7,687 nucleotides of DNA. It comes from Alphaproteobacteria bacterium. GTDB lineage: Bacteria > Pseudomonadota > Alphaproteobacteria > UBA8366 > JADFVY01. The translations under genes and the position numbers were made by a program. The notes under the pieces were generated by a model. That model saw nothing but the letters and a program-made list of their open reading frames with translations, was not told the DNA's origin and made no database searches. This document shows, piece after piece, positions 7,547-7,687 of this stretch; the first letter of the stretch is position 1, and the number at the start of each line of letters is the position of its first letter. The stretch covers positions 1 through 7,687 of the forward strand of contig JAOUMF010000078.1 of assembly GCA_029881615.1 (NCBI GenBank). The letters run 5' to 3'.

Positions 7547-7572
7547 AAAAAGGCCCGCGTTGCGGCGGGCCT
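7547..7572 (-). terminator. Rho-independent terminator after erpA
   Basis: On the minus strand, AGGCCCGC, a 6-base loop and GCGGGCCT form a perfect 8-base-pair GC-rich stem (7551-7558 pairing with 7565-7572), followed by a run of five T including the last stem base, then GATT. This is a textbook intrinsic terminator for transcripts coming from erpA, whose stop lies 28 bases upstream. On the plus strand the stem is followed by CCTTACTAG, so it acts in one direction only. It ends only about 18 bases before the xthA start codon. Confidence 0.88.
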
Positions 7573-7600
7573 CCTTACTAGCACGAGTCGCCCGTGTGGG

Positions 7601-7687
7601 TCAGACGGAAAAGGAACTGCCGCAGCCGCAGGATGCCGTCGCCATGGGATTGCGAATCTGGAACGAGGCGCCGATCAGGTCCTCGAC
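7601..7687 (-). CDS. erpA: Iron-sulfur cluster insertion protein, C-terminal part (5' end outside window)
   Basis: The final 28 residues of an A-type Fe-S carrier, which receives clusters from the scaffold and passes them to target apoproteins in the cytoplasm. The fragment reads VEDLIGASFQ, then IRNPMATASCGCGSSFSV and TGA. The CGCGSSFSV ending provides two of the three conserved cluster-binding cysteines of the IscA/SufA/ErpA family; the third would be upstream, outside the window. ErpA is preferred over IscA or SufA because of the NPMATASCGCGSSF wording and the neighbouring xthA, an arrangement I recall from alphaproteobacteria. The paralogue call is less certain than the family call, since most of the gene is missing. 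Confidence 0.82.
   Translation of the reverse strand, partial: VEDLIGASFQIRNPMATASCGCGSSFSV

Overview
The window looks like a chromosomal segment of a GC-rich alphaproteobacterium. The protein styles of ValS, IlvD, XthA and ErpA fit this, as does the erpA-xth neighbourhood on the minus strand, which I recall from Rhodospirillales-like genomes; no genus can be named. Most of it is housekeeping. No RNA gene, insertion sequence, CRISPR array, phage gene or attachment site is visible.

Layout from left to right: the 3' end of valS (+, 2-805); a 198-base convergent gap; a two-gene minus-strand unit encoding two predicted lipoproteins (1004-3786), read from a zinc metalloprotease into a smaller orphan lipoprotein through an ATGA-type stop/start overlap; a 256-base divergent gap; ilvD (+, 4043-5758), followed after 29 bases by an EamA/DMT-family transporter (+, 5788-6681); a 70-base convergent gap; xthA (-, 6752-7528); an intrinsic terminator on the minus strand; and the 3' end of erpA (-, 7601-7687).

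The functions are mostly independent: tRNA charging with valine (valS), the dihydroxy-acid dehydratase step of branched-chain amino-acid synthesis (ilvD), small-molecule transport (EamA), abasic-site DNA repair (xthA) and Fe-S cluster delivery (erpA). ErpA-type carriers mature Fe-S enzymes and IlvD is one, but nothing here shows a direct link.

The least ordinary part is the lipoprotein pair. The first member is a 646-residue envelope protein with a metzincin-like zinc site, a Met-turn, five possible disulfides and several Ca-binding-like acidic loops. The second has a clear lipobox but no recognised domain. The metalloprotease gene is visibly poorer in G+C than its neighbours. I see no strong evidence for a wholly new system; this coupled pair is the best candidate for a closer look.
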